Counted from the first letter of the stretch, positions 27,464-35,767 are shown. The stretch: DNA of 38,250 bases from Kiritimatiellia bacterium (GCA_017631385.1 JAGBTH010000091.1:1-38250); one strand, 5' to 3'. Notes: a model not told the origin generated them from the letters alone. Made by a program: numbers and translations.

Positions 27464-28414
27464 TTATATCATAATCCAAGGCGTTCGTGGAATAGTATTT
27501 AACGAAAATACATCAATTAATTCTTTAAGTGATACCTTATCGCCTTCTTTACACCATCCACAAGTATAAGCGAGTCTACCTATTATCTCCTCGGGCGAAA
27601 CTCCCGCAGCTTTATATGACGCAACACGAGTATCACCATGCCTTTTAGCTAATCGTCGACCATCAGGCCCCACCACTAAAGGAACATGACAATATTTAGG
27701 CATCTTAACATCCTTTAATGTCTTATTTTTAGCCCAAAATAAGATTTTTTCAGCAATTAAGAGCTGTACAGGAGTCGCCGCGAGCAAGTCATCGCCCCTT
27801 ATTACCTCACTTACCCCCATAAGAATATCATCTACAACTACAGCTAAGGTATAACCCGCGCCCCCCTCATCTCGAGCTACTGGAAAATCGCCCAACACCG
27901 CCGAGACATCTTGAGAAAATTCACCTACAAAAACATCATTAAAAGTAACTTTAGTCCCTTCATCAACGCGATAGCGCCAGCATGGTATCCGCCCTCCTTC
28001 ACAATAACGCGCGGCATCCGCCCAGCCAGCGAACCTATCGCGGCAAATCCCAGGATAATAAAGCTGCTCGCCAGCATGCGGAGCTGATTGAGCGTTCTCA
28101 ACATCGCGGCGCGTACAAACGCATGGATAAACCGGTAATTGCGCTAAAGCTTCGCGATAGAGAGATTTTCGCTCACTTTGGATATATTCTTCATCCCAAT
28201 CGAACCCTAGCCATTTTAAATCCTCAATAGCATCTTTCATCGCGCCTGGCTTATCTCGCGGATGATCTAAATCTTCAATTCTTAAAATCACCTTACCGCC
28301 TAAAGAGCGAGCTCTTAAGTAGGCGATCATAAAAGTCCTAACATTGCCTAAATGCAATGCTCCCGTCGGACTCGGGGCGAGCCTACCTACATAGCCTGCC
28401 AAAACTTTTTCCAT
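27464..28414 (-). CDS. gluQ: Glutamyl-Q tRNA(Asp) synthetase
   Basis: GluQRS homologue of 316 residues. The family is a glutamyl-tRNA synthetase catalytic domain without an anticodon-binding domain; it attaches Glu to the queuosine of tRNA-Asp. Seen: GRLAPSPTGALHLGNVRT (HIGH motif as HLGN), RIEDLDHPRDKPG, and zinc-type cysteines in YPCVCTRRDV and YYPGICRDRF. EVIRGDDLLAATPVQLLI and RLAKRHGDT (KMSKS-like) follow. The protein stops soon after the catalytic core, as expected for GluQRS and unlike GltX. The ATG at 28414 lies inside the end of the upstream peptidase gene (28-bp overlap) with only a weak ribosome site, so translation is probably coupled. Confidence 0.9.
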   Translation of the reverse strand: MEKVLAGYVGRLAPSPTGALHLGNVRTFMIAYLRARSLGGKVILRIEDLDHPRDKPGAMKDAIEDLKWLGFDWDEEYIQSERKSLYREALAQLPVYPCVCTRRDVENAQSAPHAGEQLYYPGICRDRFAGWADAARYCEGGRIPCWRYRVDEGTKVTFNDVFVGEFSQDVSAVLGDFPVARDEGGAGYTLAVVVDDILMGVSEVIRGDDLLAATPVQLLIAEKILFWAKNKTLKDVKMPKYCHVPLVVGPDGRRLAKRHGDTRVASYKAAGVSPEEIIGRLAYTCGWCKEGDKVSLKELIDVFSLNTIPRTPWIMI

Positions 28415-29802
28415 TCCGCAATAAAGCGCTTAAAATTTTCATCCGAGCCAAACGCATCCGAGGTAGCCTTACGCATATCGCGATTCCTAAGAAGAGAGGA
28501 CATATAATCACGCTTAAGATTCTTAAACGGTTCTCGCGCTATCTTAGGAGCTCCCTTCTCGATGAAGTACGCCACAGAGAGCGCAAGACGATATTTCAAA
28601 CGGCGCTCCATGTCCGTTCCGGCGTAGAACTCGTCGTAATCCATCATGAATATAGCGGGAAGATTCGTGTCTGCCATCACAACGAGATCGCACGGATCTA
28701 CAAAAGACGGTCCAGCGGGCCCTTCTTCGAAATATTGAGCATAGCCCTCATTAAACCAGGGAGAGGCGGATATCATGGAAGAAGCGTAGGCGAGATACTG
28801 ATGGAACGCTTCATGACGAATCGTCTTTAACAACTTCGTTGCTCCCTCGTCGGGTAAATATGCGACTAATTCGCGGCGCTTAGAACTCCAATACGCCGCG
28901 CTCCATTCCATACCCTCTATATCATTAACTTCGAGCGCGTCGAGATATTCGCCGCGCGTTTTAAAAATGCGCGCTATCGCCAGAACATTAGTCCCATCAA
29001 TTGGCGAGGGTATCGTTTCGGCATATTTTTCGCGCATAAGCCCTAGCTCATTCGTCAATGTAGTAATAAAAGCGCTATCACGCTGAAGATTATCTAAAAT
29101 CGTAAATTCCTTAGCGTTTCTAACATTCCACGATGGATAATTAGTTACGCTTAATGCCGCGTCGCGCCTTAATAATTCCTTTTCACTTAATGCGAGCTTT
29201 TTAGCCCTTTTCTGCTTTTTAGGTTCTTCAACTTTTTTCTCACTTCTTAAGTCGCGCTTAATAATCTCATCCCACTCGCCTAGGAATTTCTCTTCAAAAG
29301 TTTCAATCGCAACTTCAAAATCATCCTCTGGTAAAATATCCCATATAGCTAAGTACCAATAGGGATTTTCTTCGGGTAAAAACGCCGCGACTACTGATGT
29401 AGTATTAGTACCATGAAAATACTGAACTTCTTTAAAGCCTCTTATCGGCATGCGCGGGGCTATAGGCTTTTCAGGCAATGGGAATGGCGAGAGCTTCGAT
29501 ATACCTAAATCGCGAACTCTAAGTTCTTTTTTCTTAGGAGTTACAATATTAGCAGTATATTTCTCACGCGTCATGGACGACGACTTTTCGGGAGCTACTT
29601 CATGAAGACGCGCGACTGTAAAAAGCCGCCCCGAATCATCGAGCCAACGACCTAATACAGCATGAGAAGTCCAAAGATCTAATTCATCATAACGATCTTC
29701 TAAGTGCATTCGCCCTGAAGACTCCGTCACTAAATATGACTCAGCTTGAGGCATATCAAGCGGCATCGCCTTAAGGAAAAATAATGACGCGAGTAAAAAC
29801 AT
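28387..29802 (-). CDS. Putative zinc metallopeptidase with HExxH and NEGYAQY motifs (DUF1570-like)
   Basis: A 471-residue protein that I place only as a gluzincin-type peptidase. A short hydrophobic start (MFLLASLFFLKA) suggests export. A charged linker rich in Lys/Glu (around EEPKKQKRAKKLALSEKELL) lies mid-protein. Near residue 330 is TIRHEAFHQYLAY with the HExxH zinc site, and about 20 residues later ASPWFNEGYAQYFEE supplies the third-ligand Glu, the arrangement of DUF1570/M48-like families. Substrate unknown. It begins 1 bp after the mlaD stop and overlaps gluQ. The operon context suggests envelope work, such as quality control in the periplasm (inference). Confidence 0.75.
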   Translation of the reverse strand: MFLLASLFFLKAMPLDMPQAESYLVTESSGRMHLEDRYDELDLWTSHAVLGRWLDDSGRLFTVARLHEVAPEKSSSMTREKYTANIVTPKKKELRVRDLGISKLSPFPLPEKPIAPRMPIRGFKEVQYFHGTNTTSVVAAFLPEENPYWYLAIWDILPEDDFEVAIETFEEKFLGEWDEIIKRDLRSEKKVEEPKKQKRAKKLALSEKELLRRDAALSVTNYPSWNVRNAKEFTILDNLQRDSAFITTLTNELGLMREKYAETIPSPIDGTNVLAIARIFKTRGEYLDALEVNDIEGMEWSAAYWSSKRRELVAYLPDEGATKLLKTIRHEAFHQYLAYASSMISASPWFNEGYAQYFEEGPAGPSFVDPCDLVVMADTNLPAIFMMDYDEFYAGTDMERRLKYRLALSVAYFIEKGAPKIAREPFKNLKRDYMSSLLRNRDMRKATSDAFGSDENFKRFIAEWKKFWQAM

Positions 29803-29803
29803 A

Positions 29804-30877
29804 TTATAGCCCGCCCATTATTAACGAACCGAAAGTTGAGATGGGAGTTGTGTCGCGATAATTGTCCAAGACCTGGCGAACATCCCTCGTAAGACCTTCA
29901 ACCTCGTCATGAATAGTCTTATCATTAATAAGCTTACCTAACGAGCCTTCACCCTTATCGAGTTTTACTGCGACAGAATTTAGGTTCGCGAGCAGATTCG
30001 TCGCCGAGGTCATAAGAGCATTAGTATCTAAAGATTCGCCCGCCTCTCTAAAGGCCTTAACCGCTGCGCTGACATCGTTATATAAAGTTTCATCCTTAGC
30101 TAAGAGCTTACCGAGAAATCCCTCGGACGATTCGAGCCTGCGCGAAATTTCAGCTACGCTCGAAAGAGTCTTATCAAGATTTTTATGAACCGAATCATCA
30201 GTCATAAGCTTACCAATTGTGCCGCGCCCTTGACGAAGATCGGTAGTAATCTGAGCGAGATTAGTAGCGGTCGTCTCTACCCCGTCCCAGAGAGTCGTAT
30301 CAGACGCGAGTAATTTACCGACCGTTCCTTCGCCGCGCTCTAAGCGCTTCGAAACTATCTTAACCGATTCACTCGCCTCCGCTAAATTAGTAACGATACT
30401 TTTAAGTTCACTACCCTCGGTAATCGCATTTATATTTTTAGCGATACTCGAAATATCTCGCATCCAATCACTCGGCGTTTCACCCTTAAACTCCGTTGAT
30501 ATTAAATCCAACTTCTGACCTAAGCCTTCTTCTAGGAGCAAATAATTACCGCCCAACATCGAAAGATTACATACAGCTATACGATAGCCTTCACGAAGAA
30601 TAACATCTTTATCAATTTCCATAACGACCTTAAGATCTTTCTCGCCGAGTATAATACGCTCGACCTTACCGACCTTAGTGCCGCGATACATAACGTTATC
30701 TTGTTCCTTAAGTCCGCCCACATCCGTAAATACTACTCGCGCTTCGATTTTACTTCTACCACCAATAACATCAACGCCCGAAATGACGATTGTAAAATAC
30801 ACCAAAAGCGCCAAAACCGCCAGCATAAAAATACCGACGATTACTTCTGAAAATGAATCTTTACGTTTAGAGCTCAT
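29804..30877 (-). CDS. mlaD: MlaD/MCE-domain lipid-transport protein
   Basis: The periplasmic, membrane-anchored MCE subunit of an Mla-type phospholipid transporter. One N-terminal transmembrane helix (VIVGIFMLAVLALLVYFTIV) is followed by the MCE domain (about 40-120: ARVVFTDVGGLKEQDNVMYR, KVGKVERIIL, LGGNYLLLEEG). A long helical tail then holds four related segments, each with a GEGTVGKLL-type core: ERGEGTVGKLLASD, RQGRGTIGKLMTDD, SSEGFLGKLLAKD and DKGEGSLGKLINDK. The tail is much longer than that of E. coli MlaD (about 180 residues in all) and may form a helical tube or tether. It overlaps mlaF by 4 nt. Confidence 0.93.
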   Translation of the reverse strand: MSSKRKDSFSEVIVGIFMLAVLALLVYFTIVISGVDVIGGRSKIEARVVFTDVGGLKEQDNVMYRGTKVGKVERIILGEKDLKVVMEIDKDVILREGYRIAVCNLSMLGGNYLLLEEGLGQKLDLISTEFKGETPSDWMRDISSIAKNINAITEGSELKSIVTNLAEASESVKIVSKRLERGEGTVGKLLASDTTLWDGVETTATNLAQITTDLRQGRGTIGKLMTDDSVHKNLDKTLSSVAEISRRLESSEGFLGKLLAKDETLYNDVSAAVKAFREAGESLDTNALMTSATNLLANLNSVAVKLDKGEGSLGKLINDKTIHDEVEGLTRDVRQVLDNYRDTTPISTFGSLIMGGL

Positions 30878-31617
30878 ATCGTTATTCCTTTCGTTGCTGC
30901 GACATACTCCATCGCATACGGATCAGTCGATTTAAGGAAATCCTGAGGCGTACCACAAAACGCTACACGCGCATTTCTTAAAAGAAGTAATCTATCGGCG
31001 ATTGAAATAGCGCCAGCTAAATCGTGAGTAACAACTACCGAAGTTACTCCGCGCTCCTTATTGAACTTCTTTATTAGTTTATGAATCATCACAGACGTTA
31101 CTGGGTCTAGCCCGCTCGTCGGCTCATCATATAAAACTATCTCAGCTTGACGAACCATCGCTCGCGCGAGCGCCGCGCGTTTTTGCATACCGCCTGAAAT
31201 TTCAGAAGGATATTTATCAGCCGCAGCCGAAAGCTCTACCGCCTCCAACGCGGCATTTACTTTAGAGTCAATCTCGGCATCATCTAACGAGGTGCATTCC
31301 TGGAGCGGCAGCGCGACATTCTCGGCAACTGTCTTCCATGCTAAAAGCGCACCGCTCTGAAAAAGATACGCCATGCGAGAGCGAAGCGAAAATAGCTCAT
31401 CGTCGCTACAGTCTGTTATATTAACTCCGTCGACTATCACATCGCCTGACGTCGGGCTCAAGAGACGAACAATATGCTTAAGCGTAACTGATTTACCTAC
31501 ACCCGAAGGACCTATAACACAAAAGACTTCGCCCTTCTCGATCGAAAAAGATACGTCATCTAATACGCTGGAGCCATCGAATTTTTTAACGACATTTTTA
31601 AATTCTATTAAAGCCAT
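30874..31617 (-). CDS. mlaF: Mla-type ABC transporter ATPase
   Basis: Cytoplasmic ATPase of the lipid transporter, 247 residues. Walker A is VIGPSGVGKSVTLKHI, Q-loop AYLFQSGALLAWKTV, signature SEISGGMQKRAALARAM, Walker B IVLYDEPTSGLDPVTS and H-loop VVVTHDLAGA. The GGMQKR signature and the LFQSGALLAWKTV region are typical of MlaF. It is followed by mlaD with a 4-nt overlap and preceded by mlaE with a 14-bp gap. Confidence 0.95.
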   Translation of the reverse strand: MALIEFKNVVKKFDGSSVLDDVSFSIEKGEVFCVIGPSGVGKSVTLKHIVRLLSPTSGDVIVDGVNITDCSDDELFSLRSRMAYLFQSGALLAWKTVAENVALPLQECTSLDDAEIDSKVNAALEAVELSAAADKYPSEISGGMQKRAALARAMVRQAEIVLYDEPTSGLDPVTSVMIHKLIKKFNKERGVTSVVVTHDLAGAISIADRLLLLRNARVAFCGTPQDFLKSTDPYAMEYVAATKGITI

Positions 31618-31631
31618 AAGTCACACCTCCA

Positions 31632-32450
31632 TCACCTGTAACATATACGTGTAACCATATAGCCGAACATAAGAATCAACAGAAAGTTTATAATAACGCT
31701 TCGCTGAGTAGCCTTACCGACTCCCGTCGCTCCATGCGTCGCGCCGAAACCCTGAGTTACGGCGACAGTACCTATAACCAAACCGAAGATAAACGATTTT
31801 AATAATCCTACATAAAGATCCTTTAAATCTACTATTCCCATCGCGCTAACCATGTACTGCGCGAAATCAACCCCCAGCTGAGTCTCGCCTACTAACCCGC
31901 CTCCCATAACGCCAATAACGCAACAGAAAAATCCTAATATCGGCGACATAACAACGAGAGCTAAAATCCGCGGCGCCGAAAGAAATCTAACGGGCGAAAT
32001 CGACATAATCTCAAGCGCGGCGATTTCGTCATTGACCTTCATCGTTCCTAATTCCGCCGCGATCGCCGAGCCAACGCAAGAGGCTAAACAAAGCGCACAA
32101 CTAAATGGCGCCATCTCTCGCATCAGCGAAATCATAACAGCAGAACCTAAAAACGCCTCCTGATTAAAGCGCCTAAGCTCTAAGCCAACCTGAAGCGCGA
32201 GAATCATCCCCATAAAAAGCGAAACAACAGCTAAGACCGGTAAAGTGCGAATTCCGGTAACATAAAGCTGATGCACAAATTCCGCGCGAGATGTGCGCCT
32301 AACGATAACCGAGGGGAACGCGGCAATCGTCGAAAGTAATATACGAGCCGACCAACCCAGCGATGAAAGCAGGGTTAAAGAACGACGAACGACGCTCGCG
32401 AACTTTGAACGCGGAGCGTCGTCCCAAATCGGCTCTCTTACTACCGTCAT
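31632..32450 (-). CDS. mlaE: Mla-type ABC transporter permease
   Basis: Inner-membrane permease of 272 residues with about five to six hydrophobic segments. The family signature is seen in AIAAELGTMKVNDEIAALEI, preceded by LREMAPFSCALCLASCVGSA and followed by PRILALVVMSPILGFFC. A cytosolic N-terminus (REPIWDDAPRSKF) precedes the first helix. It starts 4 nt inside the end of the TPR gene (ATGA overlap). In the operon it pairs with the mlaF ATPase and mlaD; separate mlaB, mlaC and mlaA genes are not in the window. Confidence 0.95.
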   Translation of the reverse strand: MTVVREPIWDDAPRSKFASVVRRSLTLLSSLGWSARILLSTIAAFPSVIVRRTSRAEFVHQLYVTGIRTLPVLAVVSLFMGMILALQVGLELRRFNQEAFLGSAVMISLMREMAPFSCALCLASCVGSAIAAELGTMKVNDEIAALEIMSISPVRFLSAPRILALVVMSPILGFFCCVIGVMGGGLVGETQLGVDFAQYMVSAMGIVDLKDLYVGLLKSFIFGLVIGTVAVTQGFGATHGATGVGKATQRSVIINFLLILMFGYMVTRICYR

Positions 32451-33052
32451 TTTGATTTTATTACATCAATCGTCTTTTCTATACGATTGAGTAAGAACTT
32501 ATCGTTAGCATACTCTTTTTTAAGAGCCTCGAGCTTTTCGAGCTTATCCTTAGCGCCTTCGGTAAACGCATAGCAACGCGCTACACCGAGCTTAACATCA
32601 AAGGCAATGGCGGCATTATCGCCAGCTGCTAAAGCCTCGTATGTCTTTAGCGCATCGCCCCATTGAGCTAACGACTCTTGGCAATTAGCCAAGCCTAAAG
32701 CAACTCTCGAAGCTAAAACTTCAGGAATCGAATTGTCTGCTGCGAGCGCCTTATAAATCTCAACAGCGTTCTCATACTGCTTCTCTTGAGCATACTTCTC
32801 GGCTAAGCGAAGCTTAATAACGCCGCTGGCTTTTTGGCTAGAATATTTAGCGACAGCATCCTGCAACTCTTCAATCGAAACATCTGGACCATACGCATAA
32901 TTCGAAGCCTCGCCTTCAAGACGGTTGCTCCTAGCGAACCATAAATTAACGCAAAGCGCAACAACGCCAACGCAAGCAAGAAGCGCAACAGTCTTCTTAC
33001 CATCCTTCTGCCACCAATCAATAACAGGGATTAATTCTTCGGGGGTATTCAT
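32447..33052 (-). CDS. Membrane-anchored TPR-like protein (YfgM/BamD-like architecture)
   Basis: I place the start at ATG 33052. It overlaps the pcnB stop as ATGA and has an AAGGA ribosome site, whereas the ATG at 33088 lacks one. The 201-residue product has a short cytosolic start (MNTPEELIPVIDWWQKDGKK), one transmembrane helix (TVALLACVGVVALCVNLWF) and helical repeats (LRLAEKYAQEKQYENAVEIY; VALGLANCQESLAQWGDALK; LGVARCYAFTEGAKDKLEKL). This is the layout of YfgM-type proteins that act beside the translocon, but sequence identity is not obvious to me. Its place between pcnB and mlaE is the only other clue. Confidence 0.8.
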   Translation of the reverse strand: MNTPEELIPVIDWWQKDGKKTVALLACVGVVALCVNLWFARSNRLEGEASNYAYGPDVSIEELQDAVAKYSSQKASGVIKLRLAEKYAQEKQYENAVEIYKALAADNSIPEVLASRVALGLANCQESLAQWGDALKTYEALAAGDNAAIAFDVKLGVARCYAFTEGAKDKLEKLEALKKEYANDKFLLNRIEKTIDVIKSK

Positions 33053-34251
33053 TCTTTTTTTCCTTTCTCTTCGTAGAGGTCTAACCATTCATTAAGAACG
33101 CGCTCGTCCTTGCCCTCAGCCCTGAAGACAATGCGATTATAATCAAGCGCATCTAAGAAATCTCTATTGTAAATAAATCTGCTCTTACCTTTAACGGGAG
33201 CTGCTGATAAACGCCGCGAACTTTCAAGTAGCAATGACGCGGTAAAATAAACGGCTTTAGGTATTTTAAGAGACTGAAGCATCAACTGCATTACAGCGCG
33301 ACCCTGGGCGTTCTTCTTCTCGGCCTTATATAGCCCAGTCATTAAAACGGCAGCGCGTAAAGCATTAGAAACCTCATAACCCTTATCCGCCATAAAATTC
33401 TCGTACTTATCGAGAATAGCGAGATACTTCCAGATAACACACTTCGCGCCACCCGACGAATTAATGTAAGAGGCTAACTCCGGTAAAAGATCGCCGAGCA
33501 TCCCGCATTCCCACATAAGCTTAAAAGCTTCTTTACTATGACCATACGGGAATAAACGAAAAACCTCTTCACAAACACGCGGCACAGCAGCATTCAAAAT
33601 ACACGAGTGATACTTTTTCATCGCGGCAAGAGTTTTACGCTCAATCGTAAAACCTAAACGCGAAGAAAATTTAACAGCCCGCATCATTCTAACAGGATCT
33701 TCTTGGAAACGAATCTCAGGGTCGCCAATAGAGCGGATAATCTTCTTCTCGATATCCTTCATGCCGCCAACCCAATCGATAACGCTAAAATCCTTAATAT
33801 CATAAAATAAGCCATTAACCGTAAAATCGCGGCGATACGCGTCAGTCTCGGGCGTACCGAAAGTATTATCTTCTAAAGGCCCTTCCGAAGCATGCTCAAT
33901 AATCTCGCCAACGCTCTGGGAATTTTGACGAAATGTCGCGGTCTCAATAATCTTACCGCCCGCAAAACGAACATGAGCTAAGCGAAATCTACGCCCGATA
34001 AGAAAGCAATTCTTAAAAGCTTTTTTAACTTCAACAGGCTTAGCGGAAGTGCCGACGTCAAAATCCTTAGGCTTGCGCCCCATAAGCAAATCGCGAACAC
34101 CCCCACCAACTAAATAAGCGGTATATCCCAAAGACGAAAGGCGATACAAAACCTTAAGCGCGTCAGAATCAATGTTTTTTCGAGAAATGCAATGATCCGG
34201 ACGTTTGTAAACGACCGGTCCCTTAGCCTTTTTCTTCAAAAACGAAAACAT
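33049..34251 (-). CDS. pcnB: Poly(A) polymerase I
   Basis: RNA-tailing nucleotidyltransferase of 400 residues. PcnB adds 3' poly(A) tails that speed RNA decay. The head domain shows AYLVGGGVRDLLMGRKPKDF with the catalytic DFDVGTSAKP. The PcnB-specific run NCFLIGRRFRLAHVRF follows, then IETATFRQ, AYRRDFTVNGLFYDI and RFQEDPVRMMRAVKFSSRLG. The neighbouring residues favour PcnB over CCA-adding enzyme, though the two are close. The C-terminus is short and Lys/Glu-rich. It heads the pcnB-TPR-mla-peptidase-gluQ operon from a near-consensus promoter at 34260-34288, which puts the transcript start almost at the ATG. Confidence 0.92.
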   Translation of the reverse strand: MFSFLKKKAKGPVVYKRPDHCISRKNIDSDALKVLYRLSSLGYTAYLVGGGVRDLLMGRKPKDFDVGTSAKPVEVKKAFKNCFLIGRRFRLAHVRFAGGKIIETATFRQNSQSVGEIIEHASEGPLEDNTFGTPETDAYRRDFTVNGLFYDIKDFSVIDWVGGMKDIEKKIIRSIGDPEIRFQEDPVRMMRAVKFSSRLGFTIERKTLAAMKKYHSCILNAAVPRVCEEVFRLFPYGHSKEAFKLMWECGMLGDLLPELASYINSSGGAKCVIWKYLAILDKYENFMADKGYEVSNALRAAVLMTGLYKAEKKNAQGRAVMQLMLQSLKIPKAVYFTASLLLESSRRLSAAPVKGKSRFIYNRDFLDALDYNRIVFRAEGKDERVLNEWLDLYEEKGKKE

Positions 34252-34259
34252 TAATGGAT

Positions 34260-34288
34260 ATTATACTATCCTACAGCTCCTAGGTCAA
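34260..34288 (-). promoter_or_regulatory. Promoter of the pcnB operon
   Basis: -35 TTGACC (34283-34288), 17-bp spacer, -10 TATAAT (34260-34265). Only 8 bp separate the -10 from the ATG at 34251, and no ribosome site fits, so a leaderless message is expected. Confidence 0.78.
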
Positions 34289-34360
34289 GAGCCACCGCCA
34301 TTACTATTGGGACTCCAAACCTAAAATTTGCCCTTAAATCCTCACCTATCACCGGTTAAT

Positions 34361-34391
34361 AAAAACGGACGGCGCTAAAAAGCACCGCCCG
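34361..34391 (-). terminator. Intrinsic terminator after rplS
   Basis: CGGACGGCGCT (34366-34376) and AGCACCGCCCG (34381-34391). Both non-matching positions become G-U pairs only in the minus-strand RNA, and the T-run is on that side, so the element works for rplS. Confidence 0.85.
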
Positions 34392-34425
34392 AATTACTCT
34401 CTCACTGATGAAATGAGGATTAACC

Positions 34426-34794
34426 TTATTTCTTAACGAGCTTACGAACCGCCTTATGCGAGCAGAAAGTACGCTCAGTATAGAGCTTAGAACGCCACGA
34501 AGGAGTCTTCTTAACAACCTTGATCGCCTGGATCCAAGGGCTGTTGAACGGGAAGAGCTTCTCAACGCGAACACCATAGCTCTCACGGCTAACGGTGAAG
34601 TTACCAGAGATGTTCTTACGGCCGTTGTCAATAGCGAGAACCTTACCCTCGAAGTCCTGAACACGGAACTTATCGCCTTCTTTAATCTTAATAGAAACGC
34701 GAATAACGTCACCAGTGTGGAATTCAGGGAAGTTCTTCTCGGCGAGCTTAGCAGTCTGCTCGGCGTTAATCTTATCTAAAAGCTTAATACCCAT
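34426..34794 (-). CDS. rplS: 50S ribosomal protein L19
   Basis: Ribosomal protein at the 30S-50S interface, 122 residues as usual for the family. Seen: FPEFHTGDVIRVSIKIKEGD, VQDFEGKVLAIDNGR, FTVSRESYGVRVEKLFPFNS (the family's most conserved stretch), and basic SKLYTERTF at the C-terminus. It lies 11 bp after rpsP in the same transcript and ends at a terminator. The rimM and trmD genes that usually stand between rpsP and rplS are absent. Confidence 0.97.
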   Translation of the reverse strand: MGIKLLDKINAEQTAKLAEKNFPEFHTGDVIRVSIKIKEGDKFRVQDFEGKVLAIDNGRKNISGNFTVSRESYGVRVEKLFPFNSPWIQAIKVVKKTPSWRSKLYTERTFCSHKAVRKLVKK

Positions 34795-34805
34795 GACTTA
34801 CCTCC

Positions 34806-35096
34806 TTAGGCCTTCTTCTCGGCCTTAACCGCCTTACGGGCGTGGTGGGGCTTGAGGGCGGGGTTCTTAGCGCGACGGATAAGCGTAGCGACCGTGGCGG
34901 AGGGCTTAGCACCCTTAGAGAGCCAGTGATCAACGCGCTCGAGGTCGAGCTTGAAATTCTCATCCTTAATCTGGGTGTCGTACCAACCCAAAATCTCAAG
35001 GAACTTACCGTCGCGAGGGCTGCGCTCATCGGCGGCGACAATACGATAGGCCGCGTGGTTCTTGCAACCAGTACGACGCATTCTGATTTTTACCAT
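34806..35096 (-). CDS. rpsP: 30S ribosomal protein S16
   Basis: Small-subunit ribosomal protein, 96 residues. Seen: MVKIRMRRTGCKNHAAYRIV, AADERSPRDGKFLEILGWYD (family signature), LERVDHWLSKGAKPSATV, and a basic Lys/Ala-rich tail. It has a near-consensus promoter (35137-35165) and an AAGGAG ribosome site. It is the first gene of a two-gene unit with rplS. Confidence 0.97.
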   Translation of the reverse strand: MVKIRMRRTGCKNHAAYRIVAADERSPRDGKFLEILGWYDTQIKDENFKLDLERVDHWLSKGAKPSATVATLIRRAKNPALKPHHARKAVKAEKKA

Positions 35097-35136
35097 TTTT
35101 ATTTACTCCTTAACATTCAGTGAAAGAATGGCGCGT

Positions 35137-35165
35137 AGTATATCACATCGATGAGACGAATGCAA
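35137..35165 (-). promoter_or_regulatory. rpsP-rplS promoter
   Basis: -35 TTGCAT (35160-35165), 17-bp spacer, -10 TATACT (35137-35142), giving a leader of about 35 nt. Confidence 0.75.
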
Positions 35166-35204
35166 GTGGAAAAAAGATAAACGCAAATTTAACATTCCAT
35201 AAAA

Positions 35205-35240
35205 AACAAAGGCGCGGACTAATACTCCGCGCCTTCGTTT
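35205..35240 (-). terminator. Intrinsic terminator after the RRM gene
   Basis: AAGGCGCGGA (35209-35218) and TCCGCGCCTT (35226-35235) form a perfect 10-bp stem with a 7-nt loop and T-rich flanks on both strands, 30 bp past the RRM stop. Confidence 0.88.
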
Positions 35241-35264
35241 TATTACAATTGGACTTTAATCCAA

Positions 35265-35594
35265 TTACCAGCGGGTTTCGCGACGAGGACCACGATCGCC
35301 ACCACGGAAGCCACCGCGCCCACCGCCGAAACCGCCGCGACGCTCTTCGCGAGGCTTAGGCTGAGACTCGTTGACACGCACAGTGCGCCCATCAAGTTCG
35401 TGTCCATTAAGGGCATCGATAGCGGCCTGAGCCTGAGCGGCGTCGGGCATCGTTACGAAGCCGAATCCTTTACTGCGACCAGTCATACGATCAGTCACGA
35501 CACGAACGGCGGTAACTTCGCCGAATGCTGCGAACGCCGCTTTGAGACCATCGTCGGTCGTCGCATAAGCGAGGTTACCAACATAGATTTCCAT
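35265..35594 (-). CDS. Glycine-rich RRM RNA-binding protein
   Basis: A 109-residue protein with one RRM domain and an Arg/Gly-rich tail, the layout of bacterial Rbp-type RNA chaperones. RNP2 is EIYVGNLAYA (residues 2-11) and RNP1 is RSKGFGFVTM near residue 45; TDRMTGRSKGFGFV and LNGHELDGRTVRVNE are typical. The tail from about residue 83 is RGGFGGGRGGFRGGDRGPRR, like eukaryotic RGG boxes. Bacterial members are often cold- or light-regulated. Here a 65-nt leader lies between the promoter (35665-35694) and the ATG and could hold such control (inference). Monocistronic. Confidence 0.93.
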   Translation of the reverse strand: MEIYVGNLAYATTDDGLKAAFAAFGEVTAVRVVTDRMTGRSKGFGFVTMPDAAQAQAAIDALNGHELDGRTVRVNESQPKPREERRGGFGGGRGGFRGGDRGPRRETRW

Positions 35595-35664
35595 CTTTAT
35601 TTTCCTTCAGTATTTCTTTATGCTCCGTCTCGAAAGCACCCGCCCTCACAGAAGAAGCATTGTA

Positions 35665-35694
35665 ATTCTATCAATTTTACCTATTGTAAGTCAA
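35665..35694 (-). promoter_or_regulatory. Promoter of the RRM gene
   Basis: -35 TTGACT (35689-35694), 18-bp spacer, -10 TAGAAT (35665-35670). The leader to the ATG at 35594 is about 65 nt, with a GAAGGAAAA ribosome site at its end. Confidence 0.7.
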
Positions 35695-35710
35695 TCTCAA
35701 ACCATAAAAA

Positions 35711-35745
35711 AATAAGGCAGAAGCTATCCGCCTCTGCCCTACTTT
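35711..35745 (-). terminator. Intrinsic terminator after acpP
   Basis: AGGCAGA (35715-35721) pairs with TCTGCCC (35733-35739), and the stem extends inward with a G-U pair on the minus-strand RNA. T-runs follow on both strands. Confidence 0.8.
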
Positions 35746-35767
35746 TTATTTTGCGTTATCTTAGCTA

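Noticed and set aside
33053..33088. Longer start for the TPR gene
   Set aside because: ATG 33052 has the ribosome site and the ATGA coupling to the pcnB stop; the upstream start has neither.
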